Below, piece by piece: positions 55,423-64,000 of a DNA stretch of 64,000 nucleotides (positions are counted from its first letter, which is position 1; every line of letters starts with the position of its first letter). Below the pieces are notes generated by a model. That model saw nothing but the letters and a program-made list of their open reading frames with translations, was not told where the DNA came from and made no database searches. This DNA is from Tessaracoccus defluvii (GTDB lineage Bacteria > Actinomycetota > Actinomycetes > Propionibacteriales > Propionibacteriaceae): positions 2,232,001 to 2,296,000 of the forward strand of contig NZ_CP060789.1 in assembly GCF_014489575.1 (NCBI RefSeq), given 5' to 3'. A program made the position numbers and the translations under genes.

Positions 55423-55432
55423 CTGTCCGTCA
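55423..55432 (+). promoter_or_regulatory. CTGTCCGTCA motif upstream of TIR-SAVED B
   Basis: Fourth exact copy, 55 bases before ATG 55487, in the 135-base gap after cas2. A palindrome CCCCGG-CA-CCGGGG follows at 55455-55468, just before the GGAGGGG ribosome site. This is a plausible promoter/operator for module B. Confidence 0.4.
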
Positions 55433-55486
55433 GGTTCAGGCAGAGAGATATCCACCCCGGCACCGGGGGTCTCGGAGGGGATAGCC

Positions 55487-57055
55487 ATGGACTCATCATC
55501 GATCTTCGTGTCCTACCGCCACGGAAGCGACGGGGACCGTCTCGTGTCCCGCGTGGCCGCGCTCCTTCGATGTAGCGGCCTCCGGCCGTGGATCGACCAT
55601 GTGGACACGGGAGCCGGCGCGATCGACCAGCGAATCCTGGACGGACTTGAGCGGGCCGCGGGTGGCGTGCTGATCGTCACGGATGATCTCGTGAACAGCA
55701 ACTACATCCGGGACAAGGAACTTCCTCGGATGATCCAGAGGGTGGCCGAACAGCGGTTGCCCATGATGGTGGTCAACAACTACCGCGATCCCGCCACCGG
55801 CGAGATCGACGTCCGCAAGCCCGACGAAATCGTCCAGAGCGCTACCGACATCCCCCTCGTTGACATCACCCAAGCCGACGTCGATTCGGTGGAGGGTCAG
55901 GGCCGATTCGTGTACGGCTTCCTCCGCCGGCATGCCGAGCACTGGGTGGAGGAGAAGATGACGCATCTCACCCTGTTCATCCAGACCGGTCCCGGCGACG
56001 CAGTGCCGCAGTCCGACCTGGAGATGTCCTTCGAAGAGTCCGACGAGAACATCCCCGCCGACGAATACCGCCGTGCGCTGGCAGTGGGGTTGCCGGAGCT
56101 CGCCCGCGCATGTCAGCGGGCCCAGATCACCTCCCTTGCCGTCGCTGGGGGCGCTCGCCTGTCCGTCGCCGTGACACTTGGCGCGATGTTCCCCCGCCAA
56201 GGCAAGATCGACCGTCTCACCATCAACGAAGACTGGGGCAACCCCGAGAAGCCCGACCCTGAGGTGCACGGCATCGAGCAGACAGAGCTCCCCCACGCCG
56301 ATGACGACGGCGACAGCGTCGCCGTCTTCATCAAGCTCAAGAAGACGGGCGACAGCGCCTCGGGCAACGACCACGCCTTCACCCGGCTTGCCGCCCAGTT
56401 GCGTCCCCGGCGATGTGTTCGCCTTGACCTCACCGGCGACGGCTTCATCGATCCCGGTGAGGGATCCCGGCTGGGCGCTCAGATCGGACGGATCATCACG
56501 TCGATCACGGACGAGGCCGACACTCCCCGGGTACACCTCTGCTTCATCGGGCCGTTCACCATGGGAGTGCTGATCGGACGCGAACTCAACAGGCTGCACA
56601 CCACGGTCTACGAGTACCTGGATGACACCAGCACCTACCTTCCACTGTTCCGGCTGCGGCCAAGTGCGCGGCGGCAGCCCATCACGGCCATCAGCCACCG
56701 CCAGGACACGTTCGACGAGTTGCACAACCTCACCCCGCACGCCGTGACCCTGCTGTCCGGCGACGGCGAGACGATCGCCTCCTGGCCGGCGGCCGAACGC
56801 TGGGCGCGCTTGGCCGAACACGCCGACGAACAGTCCGTGCACGTCGGGTCCACGGCGATCCCCTCCGCGCAGGTCCGCTACGGGGGGCCGGTCGATCTTC
56901 CGCCGGTGCGGGAGGGCGTCGGACTCATCGTCCCCCGGGTGCTGGCCGAGAAGGTGCGCCGCCCCGACCTGCTCTTCCCCGGTGGCGAGGTGCGCGACGA
57001 GTCCGGCGCCATCGTCGGCTGCCGACGCCTGGACAGCTACAAGGGTCAGGAGTAA
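55487..57055 (+). CDS. TIR-SAVED effector B with C-terminal NLTPH domain
   Basis: 522 residues. TIR domain at about 5-140 (SIFVSYRHGS, LRPWIDH, and KELPRM holding the expected glutamate). The SAVED-type sensor ends at about 350-390 with HLCFIGPFTMGVLIGREL, then a strand to VYEYLDD and STYLPLF. From 413 an NLTPHAVTLL domain runs to the end, closing with VRDESGAIVGCRRL. Domain order is the same as in effector A, so the C-terminal fusion is shared and not an accident. ATG 55487 follows GGAGGGG. It starts module B, five bases before the large RAMP. Confidence 0.84.
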   Translation: MDSSSIFVSYRHGSDGDRLVSRVAALLRCSGLRPWIDHVDTGAGAIDQRILDGLERAAGGVLIVTDDLVNSNYIRDKELPRMIQRVAEQRLPMMVVNNYRDPATGEIDVRKPDEIVQSATDIPLVDITQADVDSVEGQGRFVYGFLRRHAEHWVEEKMTHLTLFIQTGPGDAVPQSDLEMSFEESDENIPADEYRRALAVGLPELARACQRAQITSLAVAGGARLSVAVTLGAMFPRQGKIDRLTINEDWGNPEKPDPEVHGIEQTELPHADDDGDSVAVFIKLKKTGDSASGNDHAFTRLAAQLRPRRCVRLDLTGDGFIDPGEGSRLGAQIGRIITSITDEADTPRVHLCFIGPFTMGVLIGRELNRLHTTVYEYLDDTSTYLPLFRLRPSARRQPITAISHRQDTFDELHNLTPHAVTLLSGDGETIASWPAAERWARLAEHADEQSVHVGSTAIPSAQVRYGGPVDLPPVREGVGLIVPRVLAEKVRRPDLLFPGGEVRDESGAIVGCRRLDSYKGQE

Positions 57056-57059
57056 TGGC

Positions 57060-59630
57060 ATGAGATGCCTTGCCTTCGTTACAGCAACCGACGACCCGGA
57101 TGCCGTTGAGGTCCGGCCTCTGACCGCCCTCCCGATGGCGGTCGGGGGATTCGACGAGGTGGTGGAGCCCGGACCCGAGGTGGCCGTCGTGGATGCAGGG
57201 TGGCTCGAGGGCCACGAGCTGCCCGGCTACTTCGATCTGGACCTGGTCGACGACATCGTGGATGACCTGAGACGTCTGGACGTGACTCCGGCGCAGTTTC
57301 GCCGTCGCGGTGCGACGGGGCTGCTGGTGGGAAACGCCGTCGTCTCCTTCACCGGGCCCGAGATGGCGGGTGGGCAGCCAACAGGCAGTTGGAGGGATCG
57401 TCTCCTCAACCGGGGTCCCACGCTCAAGGAAGCCGCTGCTCCGGGCGGCAGGCTCTTGATCTGGGATGGAACCCCCTCCTTCCGGCAGTGGATCGACGAG
57501 TGCCAGCGCCGGGACAGGGAGCGCGAGGAGTGTACGCTCAAGCACGCGGAGCAGGCCGCCGAACGCGCGCGCATCCAGGCGGAAGAGGCGCTCCAGAACA
57601 ACATCGACGACGGGGCTCACTTCGTCAATCCATACACCTTCGTGCCCCTTCCCCTGCAGGTCCTCCGATCGAGGCCGGCCGGTCACGAACGCGCCGCAGA
57701 AGGCAACCTCACCGGCTACATTGACGCGTCCTTCCACCTGAAGACGCCGATGATGCTGGACAACGACTTCGAGCCCCCCGGCGACGGCAATCCCCAGCAG
57801 GTAGTGGTCCGCGTGCCGGGATCGAGCATCCGGGGCGCTGTCCGGTCGCTCTACGAGGTGATGACCGACAGTTGCCTCTCCGTCATCGATGCGGATTACC
57901 TGCCGGTTCATCGGGCCCCACTCCGCGTCGATCCCAAGGCCCGCCTCGCCGTCGTCACTAAGTGCGCAACGGACGGATCCCCCACCCACGTGCGCCCTAC
58001 CTCCAGGATCGTCTGGATTCCGGCCCTCTGGCTCCACGCGCACTTCCCCATCCACCCGGAGAACCTGCGCTCCGGGCAACTCATCACCTTCGACGAGGCC
58101 AAAGTCTCTGCCCAGAAATACGGCACGGGTGTCTACAGGGATGAGTTGACCTCATCGGGGCGGAGCACGATCAAACTCGCCGTCGGAGCAGCACAGGCCG
58201 GGCAATGGGTGGTTCATGTCGCGGATGCCGGTGCCAAGGGCAGACACCCCGCCAGCAGGATCTTCGTCGCCGTCGGGAAACTCGAGGCTCACGACATCCC
58301 CCTCGCTGACGGCGCCTGGGACGACTATCGGGCACGCTGTCTGGGCTCACAGGACGTCGAACGAGGGCAACTGGCGAACGTTGCACCGGCATGGACGGCC
58401 CCCGAGTGGCAAGGCGTGGTAGTCAACCACGCCCACCAGCCCAAGAGAGGACCCAAACAGCATCACGTCATCGGAAGCCGCCGCAAGAGCGACGGCGCCC
58501 TGGCGGAGGGCGACTCCATCTGGATCATCCCGACGAGCCAGGGCGGAATGCGGAGCGCCAGCGGCCTCAGCATGTCGGCCGCCTGGCGGATCTGGGGCAA
58601 GGGCTCGGTGCGCGACCGACTGCCAGACAAATCGCTTCTCCCGTGCACAGACCCGGAGAACCTGTGCCCCGCCTGCGCCGTCTTCGGGTTCGTTGAGCAG
58701 CGCTCCGGGAAGGCGGCTCGCGACAGGGCTCGGGAGCAGAACGCGTACGCCTCCCACGTGCGTTTCTCGGCTTTCTTTGAGACCGACAAACCTGTCGGCG
58801 TCCAGCAGATCCATCCGCCGCCGTTGCGCTCGCCACGCCCCAGCGCGGGCAACTTCTACCTGGCGCATCCAGACGCCACGCCACCACTGCGGGAGAGCGG
58901 CGTCGCCAAACTGGGGCATTCCTCGGCCCATTGGGGGGCCAACGACAACCCGCTGCGGAAGATCGCGGGGCGGAAGTTCTATTGGCACGGCCAGCAGGAC
59001 TGGGACACCGATCCCACCCCTCGGCAGAAGCGACGGGACACGCCGCAGAACAAGGACGCGAAGCGCTGGCTGATGGAGGAGGGCTCCGAGTTGCGAGGCC
59101 GGGTGTACTTCGAGAACATCACCCGCACTCAGTTGGCTTTCCTGCTCATGGCCGTCGATCCCGGGCGGCTCCAAGGGCTCGACGGCGCCCCGGACGCCAT
59201 CGGCGAGCTCCAAACCCACCTGGGAGGGGGCAAGCCGCTGGGGTTCGGGAGCGCCACCGCCACCGTCACGGTGGTCGCGGAGGACGCCGCGGGGCGGTGC
59301 CTCAGCACTACCACTCCGCTGGATGCCGACGAGTTGATGGCGATGCAGGCGCCAGTGCCCCCCGATGCCCACTGGCTGCCGGGCCTGGCCAAGGCGCTGA
59401 GTAGCCAGGCGGTCTCCGCCAACCGGATCTGGTACCCCACCCTGGGCAACTTCAACCGAAGGGCCACCACCGCGCAGCAGCGGGAGTTTGACGAGAGCCA
59501 CAAATACTACGCCGCCTTCTCCGGGGCGAACAAGCCCCGGCAAGTCGAGCCACTCGCCCGGATGCGCACCCTGCCGAACATCGACGAGGCCAGCCAGTTC
59601 ATGTCCAACGAGCACCCCGGGGAGCAGTGA
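57060..59630 (+). CDS. Large RAMP protein with N-terminal extension, module B
   Basis: 856 residues, uninterrupted. Residues 1-170 are an extra domain absent from the module A paralogue; it ends in a charged helix (AEQAAERARIQAEEALQ). The RAMP part begins HFVNPYTF and shows VRVPGSSIRGAVRSLYEVM, a zinc-type LCPACAVFGF, an RFSAFFE strand, RKFYWHGQQDW, and GGGKPLGFGS. These all align with module A, including YWH. ATG 57060 lies after AGGAG and precedes a clean N-terminus. The stop overlaps the Cas10 ATG (TGATG). Confidence 0.8.
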   Translation: MRCLAFVTATDDPDAVEVRPLTALPMAVGGFDEVVEPGPEVAVVDAGWLEGHELPGYFDLDLVDDIVDDLRRLDVTPAQFRRRGATGLLVGNAVVSFTGPEMAGGQPTGSWRDRLLNRGPTLKEAAAPGGRLLIWDGTPSFRQWIDECQRRDREREECTLKHAEQAAERARIQAEEALQNNIDDGAHFVNPYTFVPLPLQVLRSRPAGHERAAEGNLTGYIDASFHLKTPMMLDNDFEPPGDGNPQQVVVRVPGSSIRGAVRSLYEVMTDSCLSVIDADYLPVHRAPLRVDPKARLAVVTKCATDGSPTHVRPTSRIVWIPALWLHAHFPIHPENLRSGQLITFDEAKVSAQKYGTGVYRDELTSSGRSTIKLAVGAAQAGQWVVHVADAGAKGRHPASRIFVAVGKLEAHDIPLADGAWDDYRARCLGSQDVERGQLANVAPAWTAPEWQGVVVNHAHQPKRGPKQHHVIGSRRKSDGALAEGDSIWIIPTSQGGMRSASGLSMSAAWRIWGKGSVRDRLPDKSLLPCTDPENLCPACAVFGFVEQRSGKAARDRAREQNAYASHVRFSAFFETDKPVGVQQIHPPPLRSPRPSAGNFYLAHPDATPPLRESGVAKLGHSSAHWGANDNPLRKIAGRKFYWHGQQDWDTDPTPRQKRRDTPQNKDAKRWLMEEGSELRGRVYFENITRTQLAFLLMAVDPGRLQGLDGAPDAIGELQTHLGGGKPLGFGSATATVTVVAEDAAGRCLSTTTPLDADELMAMQAPVPPDAHWLPGLAKALSSQAVSANRIWYPTLGNFNRRATTAQQREFDESHKYYAAFSGANKPRQVEPLARMRTLPNIDEASQFMSNEHPGEQ

Positions 59631-61118
59631 TGTTCTACGCATCTGTCGGCGTCAAACAGATCCAGGCCCACCTGGCTCGTTCCCGGCATCTCTGGGGCGC
59701 CGGGGAGCCTCCGACATGCTCTTCTACCTCACTGACATCTCCGGCGTCGCCGACGACATCCCCGTCGCCACGCGCGGCCTCAGGACCGTCCGCGAGATCC
59801 TCGAGGAGCACCCCGGCGTTGTCATCAACATCGACTCGGTCGACACCGACGGTGTGGTCCAGCTGCAAGGCCCGGGCCGCTCAGCCGTGGAGGCCGCGGC
59901 GCGCGCCATCGCCCACAACCTGAAGCTCCACCTCCCCGCGGCCTCCGTCGAGACGAGTATCCGCGAGGCCGCATCGTCTGTTGCCGTCCTTCGCGCCGAG
60001 AGGGAGGGGGAACCGGCCAGCACCACTGCGTATCCCCGACGGTGATCGAGTTCCCGCTGGCGCACCACTGCGACGAATGCTCCTCGGCCATGGCCTCGCG
60101 TGAGGTCAGAGTCCGCGAGCAGTTGCTTCGCCTCTGCGGCGACTGCGCCGCCCGGAACGAGGGGCCGAGAAACGAGACCCTGAGGAGTTCCGCGACGGTG
60201 CCCACCTCCGGGTTCATGGTCGAGCAGCGGATGCTGCGCAGCCTCCAGCTGACTCAGGTGCAGGACTTCAAGCAGTTGGCCGGGCTCGGTCAGCTGCCAG
60301 CAGAGGAGGCGCGCCGCACCACAACCAACAACCACATCGCGACAGTCTTCGCCGATGGCAACGGGCTCGGCGGGCTCTTCGGCCACCTGCGGGACGAGGC
60401 CATCCGGGACGGCAGCACACGCCATCTGCTCGAGGTGTCCAAGCGGATCAAGCAGGCCACTGAGAACGGCCTGCGGGCGGCCATCGAAACCTCACGCATC
60501 GCTGAGCGCGATGGCAAAGTCATGGCGGCGATTCCGCACATTCTCGGCGGCGACGACGTGCTGGTGAGCGTCCCCGCCACACGGGTGTGGACGTTCCTCA
60601 TCACATTCATGACCACGATGCAGCAACTGCTGGGCGAAGACCCATACGAGGAGGCCCGATCCATCAGCTTCTCGGCCGGAGTGGTGATCTGCCATCAGGC
60701 GTTCCCCATCGGAGATCAGGTGGAGTTGGCCGAGCGGCTCCTCCGCCAGGCCAAGTGGGTCGAGCAGGGGCAGGAGTGGACGTTCGCCTGGCAGGACGTG
60801 ACCAACGAGGGCAGCCAGCCGCTAGAGCGCGTCGTCAGGCTCGACGAGTGGCCACGCCACGAGGCGCTCATGGAAGCCGCCCGCCACATCGGCGGGGAGA
60901 AAGGCGGAAACACCGCCCGCGCCACCCTCAGGGCCGAGTTGCGCCTCCCCGACATCGGGGCCCGCACCCTTCGTCTCCGGCATCTCGCCGATCGGATGGA
61001 GGGGGCCGAGGACCTGTTCAACCTCGCCTTCGGACAAGAGTGGAGAGACGAACCCGTGACCGACGCCCACACCCGCGACCTCCTCGGGGCGCTCAGCATC
61101 ATGAGGTGGCTGCCATGA
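59630..61118 (+). CDS. cas10: Cas10, module B, with two apparent frameshifts
   Basis: About 496 residues after restoring two bases. It starts FYASVGVKQIQAHLARS and, after a break at about 59698 (GGGGCGCCGGGG), continues RGASDMLFYLTD, matching module A. A second break at about 60034-60038 (TATCCCCGAC) precedes a four-cysteine zinc site (CDECSS and LCGDCAAR). The cyclase motif is HILGGDDVLVSV at about residues 306-309. There is no HD domain. Taken literally, the third part would start at GTG 60042 with a GTGA overlap, giving a truncated protein; I prefer one gene because module A reads continuously through the same region. Confidence 0.78.
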
Positions 61119-61699
61119 GCACCGTCATCACCGTGACGATCACCGTCAACTCCGGCTTCCGGATCTCCACCGGCCAGGCCGTCGAGGCAGCGGACGCCGC
61201 GCTCGACCACGACAATCCGCTCCCCGGACGCTCCCTCAAGGGAGACCTCCGGGCCTCAGCACGCCAACTGCTGCCCGGAACTCGGCTCCCCAGCGGCCAA
61301 TGGGACGACGACCCACTCGTCAAGGAGGTCTTCGGCGAGCGCGGCGGAGACGGGTGCCCCTGGCATTTCGGCGATGCCGTCCTCGACGAGGTCCACTACC
61401 GGCCCCGCACGAGGATCGCCCTCGACTCCCAGCGGAGGGTGGTTCCCGGGGCCATGCTCGTGGGTGAGGAGGCCCACACCGCGCAGGCCACCCAGACCAT
61501 CACACAGATCGCCCCCCTCGACGCCGAGCGGCTGAAGCTTCATGCCGCCCTGCTCCACGTCAGCGCCCGGCTCATCGACGGAGTGGGCCACGGACGCCGC
61601 CGGGGCCTCGGGTGGGTCACGATCACCACCGACGCACCTCGGATTGACGACTCCGTGGAACTCGTCATGGACTACACAGCCAGCCGGAAGAAGGCCTGA
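61115..61699 (+). CDS. Small single-domain RAMP, module B
   Basis: 194 residues. Opens ITVTITVNSGFRISTGQ and NPLPGRSLKGDLRASARQLL, the RAMP first strand and turn. GHGRRRGLGWV near residue 165 is a glycine-rich RAMP loop, and DGCPWHFGD corresponds to the ECPW segment of module A. The ATG overlaps the Cas10 stop (ATGA). Likely a backbone subunit. Confidence 0.78.
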   Translation: MSTVITVTITVNSGFRISTGQAVEAADAALDHDNPLPGRSLKGDLRASARQLLPGTRLPSGQWDDDPLVKEVFGERGGDGCPWHFGDAVLDEVHYRPRTRIALDSQRRVVPGAMLVGEEAHTAQATQTITQIAPLDAERLKLHAALLHVSARLIDGVGHGRRRGLGWVTITTDAPRIDDSVELVMDYTASRKKA

Positions 61700-61700
61700 C

Positions 61701-62969
61701 ATGACCACCTGGCTGAAAGTGACAGCCACCTGCCTCCAGGACATCACCATCGGCACCGGGGCCACCCGGGCCTTCATGAGCCCCACCATGGACCACGTCC
61801 CCGGCAGCACCGTTCGCGGAGCCCTGGCGAGAGCCTGGCGGTTCAAGCATGGCGACGGCCATCCCCGATTCCGCGATGTGTTCGACGGGACTGTCCGGTT
61901 CGGTCCGCTGCGGGCGATTGGGAGCGACGTCGCCAACCAGTCCGTGTGGGGATGCAAGTACCACTCGGACCACGGTGAGCCCGAGTACCTCGACGCAGCG
62001 TTCGCCTGCCCACACTGCGGGCGCGAAGGAACCGTCGACCCCTGCCCAGGCTGCGGGGTGTCACCGCGGGTGGCCCCCTCGATGTGCGGACGGCCGGGCG
62101 AGCGGCTGAAGGGCACCATCATGTTCGGCGCGCAGAGCACCAAGCTGGTCACCTCGACAGCCATCGACCCCGAGCGCATGACCGCGCTCGAGTCGAGCCT
62201 CTTCGCCCGGGAGGTGTTCCCGCGAGGCACCGTCTTCGACGGCCACATCGTCGGCGACCCCACCCTCACGGCTCTACTGAAGGACTTCGAGAGGATCGCC
62301 CTCGGCGGGCGAAAGTCCGTCCTCGGCGCAGTCCAGCTAGCCGTGGAAGAGGTGCCCGCGCCCCTCCCCGCACAGCCCACCGGACCCGTCGTGCTGCGCA
62401 CCGTCTCGCCCACCATCCTCGTCGACCACACAGGCGCGCCCAGCGTCGACCTTCCCGCCGCCTTCCCTGTCGGGGTGGTCGCGGACATCTGGGGCGGGCG
62501 GCTGGCCGCCGATGGAACGAGCGGTTGGCACGCGGCCTCCCGGCTCCCGAAGCCAGGCGACGTGGCACTCGCGCCAGGCGCCGTCATCGCGCTGTCCGGC
62601 ATCGATGGGCATGACCTGCGAAGGCTCCTCGACGAGGGCATCGGCCTGCGCCGGCCCGAGGGCTTCGGCTGGCTGGAGATCGTCGAGGGCGCCTGGAAGC
62701 CCCCGGCGAAGCCCGCGGTCCAAGAAGTCCAGATCGATGCCGTGGTCGTCCACCGATTCGGACCTCTGACGCGCCCTGAGCGGAAGTGGCTTGCGGGCTG
62801 GTTGCGCGTGCCACGCGAGTGGGACGACTCACACTACTTCGCGGCCTTGTGGGAGACCGCGACCGGCAAGAACCTCAACCCCCGCAAGCGAGAGATGGTG
62901 CGGGAACTCCTTGAGGCCACGCTGCCTGGCGACCGAACTGCGCTGGCCAGCGAACTGGAGAGGGTTTGA
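61701..62969 (+). CDS. Csx10-like RAMP protein, module B
   Basis: 422 residues. MDHVPGSTVRGALARAW and GGRKSVLGAVQ mark two RAMP elements shared with the partial module A gene at 1-1258. A four-cysteine zinc site (CPHCGRE and CPGCG) is inserted at about residue 95, absent from the A copy. The C-terminal segment PRKREMVRELLEATLPGD is helical. It starts one base after the small RAMP stop. Position and motifs suggest the crRNA-5'-handle or Cas5-like subunit; this is inference. Confidence 0.75.
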   Translation: MTTWLKVTATCLQDITIGTGATRAFMSPTMDHVPGSTVRGALARAWRFKHGDGHPRFRDVFDGTVRFGPLRAIGSDVANQSVWGCKYHSDHGEPEYLDAAFACPHCGREGTVDPCPGCGVSPRVAPSMCGRPGERLKGTIMFGAQSTKLVTSTAIDPERMTALESSLFAREVFPRGTVFDGHIVGDPTLTALLKDFERIALGGRKSVLGAVQLAVEEVPAPLPAQPTGPVVLRTVSPTILVDHTGAPSVDLPAAFPVGVVADIWGGRLAADGTSGWHAASRLPKPGDVALAPGAVIALSGIDGHDLRRLLDEGIGLRRPEGFGWLEIVEGAWKPPAKPAVQEVQIDAVVVHRFGPLTRPERKWLAGWLRVPREWDDSHYFAALWETATGKNLNPRKREMVRELLEATLPGDRTALASELERV

Positions 62970-62970
62970 C

Positions 62971-64000
62971 ATGCACGTCACCTACCTGAGAGTGGACCTC
63001 AAGCCCACATCACCGTTCCGGATCGGCTCCCTGACCGGTGCGAGGAACGCGCTGGCCGTGGAGACGGACATCGACGGCCGCCCCGTCGTCCCCGCCTCGG
63101 GACTTGCCGGCAGCTTCCGCGCCCACATCGGCGAGGTCGCGGCGGCTCTGCACATGGGCCGGGTTGAAGCCGGCGCCGACGGCGCAGAGTTCTTCGCCTC
63201 GAACTTGTGGTTCCTGGGGACCGCGCTCGACGGCTTGGCCGAGAAGAGGTCGCGCACGGCCACGGCCATCGATCGGAGGCGTCGGGCCGCGCGCAATACC
63301 AGCTCCCACACGGTGGAGGAGGTCTACGATGCCTCCCTGATCAAGCTCTACCTCCGCTACGAGGGGCGGGCCGACGACATCCTGGGACTGCTCGCCTCCT
63401 GGCCGGTTCTGATCGGCGGAGGAGTCAGCAGCGGCCTCGGTCAGGCGCGGGTCACGGGTATCCGGCATCGGACCCTCGACATGACCGACCCTGGGGACGT
63501 CCTCGCCCGCGCCTCACTCTCCGGGGCGGGACCCGAGGCGATGGATTCGTTGCTCGACGGCGCGGCCAACTACCTCGATGACCCGCACGAAGGGGACACC
63601 TCTGCAGGCGAGTTCCCCATCGAGATCGACGCCGCCTGCCACATTCACGGCCTCAACATCCCCGTGGCCAACAGGGGTGATGGGTCCCGGCCGGAGCACT
63701 ACTGGTTCCGCGGCACCAGCTGGAAGGGCCTGCTCCGCAGCCGCGTCGAGTACATCGGCCGAAGCCTGGGCCTCGAGATCTGCGGGGTAGACGGGAAGAC
63801 CTGGGACGGGTGCGGCCGCTGCACGGTGTGCGAGGTCTTCGGATCGTCGGTGACCGGCGTCGGACGGTGGAGCTTCTCGTTCACGAAGCTCACGGACGAA
63901 GCCGCCCAGCGAGACCGCACGCGGGTCTCCATCGACCGGTTCACCGGCGGCGCCGCGGACGCACGGCTGTTCCCGGAGCGGACCCTCAGCGACGACAACG
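62971..64000 (+). CDS. Tandem RAMP protein, module B (3' end outside window)
   Basis: At least 343 residues, open to the edge. A first RAMP unit has FRIGSLTGARNAL and VVPASGLAGSFRAHIG, ending with GGGVSSGLGQARVTGI. A second unit begins FPIEIDAACHIHGL, then WFRGTSWKGLLRSRVEYIG, a zinc-type CGRCTVCEVFG and RVSIDRFTGGAADARLF. So at least two Csm3/Cmr4-like units are fused. The ATG starts one base after the previous stop. The equivalent of this gene in module A would lie outside the window, beyond position 1. Confidence 0.78.
   Translation, partial: MHVTYLRVDLKPTSPFRIGSLTGARNALAVETDIDGRPVVPASGLAGSFRAHIGEVAAALHMGRVEAGADGAEFFASNLWFLGTALDGLAEKRSRTATAIDRRRRAARNTSSHTVEEVYDASLIKLYLRYEGRADDILGLLASWPVLIGGGVSSGLGQARVTGIRHRTLDMTDPGDVLARASLSGAGPEAMDSLLDGAANYLDDPHEGDTSAGEFPIEIDAACHIHGLNIPVANRGDGSRPEHYWFRGTSWKGLLRSRVEYIGRSLGLEICGVDGKTWDGCGRCTVCEVFGSSVTGVGRWSFSFTKLTDEAAQRDRTRVSIDRFTGGAADARLFPERTLSDDN

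Noticed and set aside
59630..60045. Programmed -1 frameshifting in Cas10 B
   Set aside because: No slippery heptamer plus structure was evident, module A needs no shift, and the same one-base loss appears in many unrelated genes of the window.

Overview
The window is high-GC, densely packed DNA with frequent 1-4 nt start/stop overlaps, GTG/TTG starts and purine-rich ribosome sites. Together with CHAT-TPR, RyR-domain, PASTA, tubulin-like and kinase/PP2C/FHA families this points to an actinomycete (Actinomycetota). There is no rRNA, tRNA or housekeeping marker to place it more finely. No transposase or integrase was seen.

Layout. (1) 1-5277, minus strand: module A of a type III CRISPR effector, with a Csx10-like RAMP (cut by the window edge), a small RAMP, a Cas10 with GGDD and a large RAMP. 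A divergent TIR-SAVED effector lies at 5522-7483. (2) 7459-20461, mostly minus: a zinc-ribbon miniprotein, a HerA/VirD4-like ATPase, an RyR-domain protein, a CHAT protease facing a TPR protein, an unknown partner, a sigma-like protein, membrane and coiled-coil proteins, and an OmpA-type lipoprotein. (3) 20653-25366, plus: two TIR/TIR-like, transmembrane, beta-propeller proteins and a small putative 2H phosphoesterase. (4) 25436-31375, minus: a vWA-SGNH secreted protein, a PASTA-NPCBM protein, a membrane Rossmann-RyR protein and a small acidic protein. (5) 31616-50971, plus: two AAA+ ATPases, a radical SAM protein, FHA, PP2C, Ser/Thr kinase, membrane protein, second zinc-ribbon miniprotein, vWA membrane protein, tubulin-like GTPase and partners, ending in a transglutaminase-like membrane protein. 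(6) 50972-53139: a CRISPR leader and array of 26 good 37-nt repeats plus two decayed ones, read on the plus strand. (7) 53215-55351: RT-Cas1 fusion and Cas2. (8) 55487-64000, plus: module B, a second TIR-SAVED, large RAMP, Cas10, small RAMP, Csx10-like RAMP and a tandem RAMP running off the window.

How it may work together (inference): both Cas10 proteins keep the cyclase motif but show no HD nuclease region, so each module probably signals with cyclic oligonucleotides. The adjacent TIR-SAVED proteins would sense these and act through the TIR domain. A small 2H phosphoesterase-like protein is a candidate off-switch. The two modules bracket about 48 kb of signalling and conflict-type genes. 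Whether that cassette is part of the same immune response is not shown by the sequence.

Quality note: eleven places need one extra base to keep an otherwise intact, conserved reading frame. All eleven are apparent single-base losses, mostly in G or C runs. I therefore treat these genes as intact genes with probable sequencing errors rather than pseudogenes.
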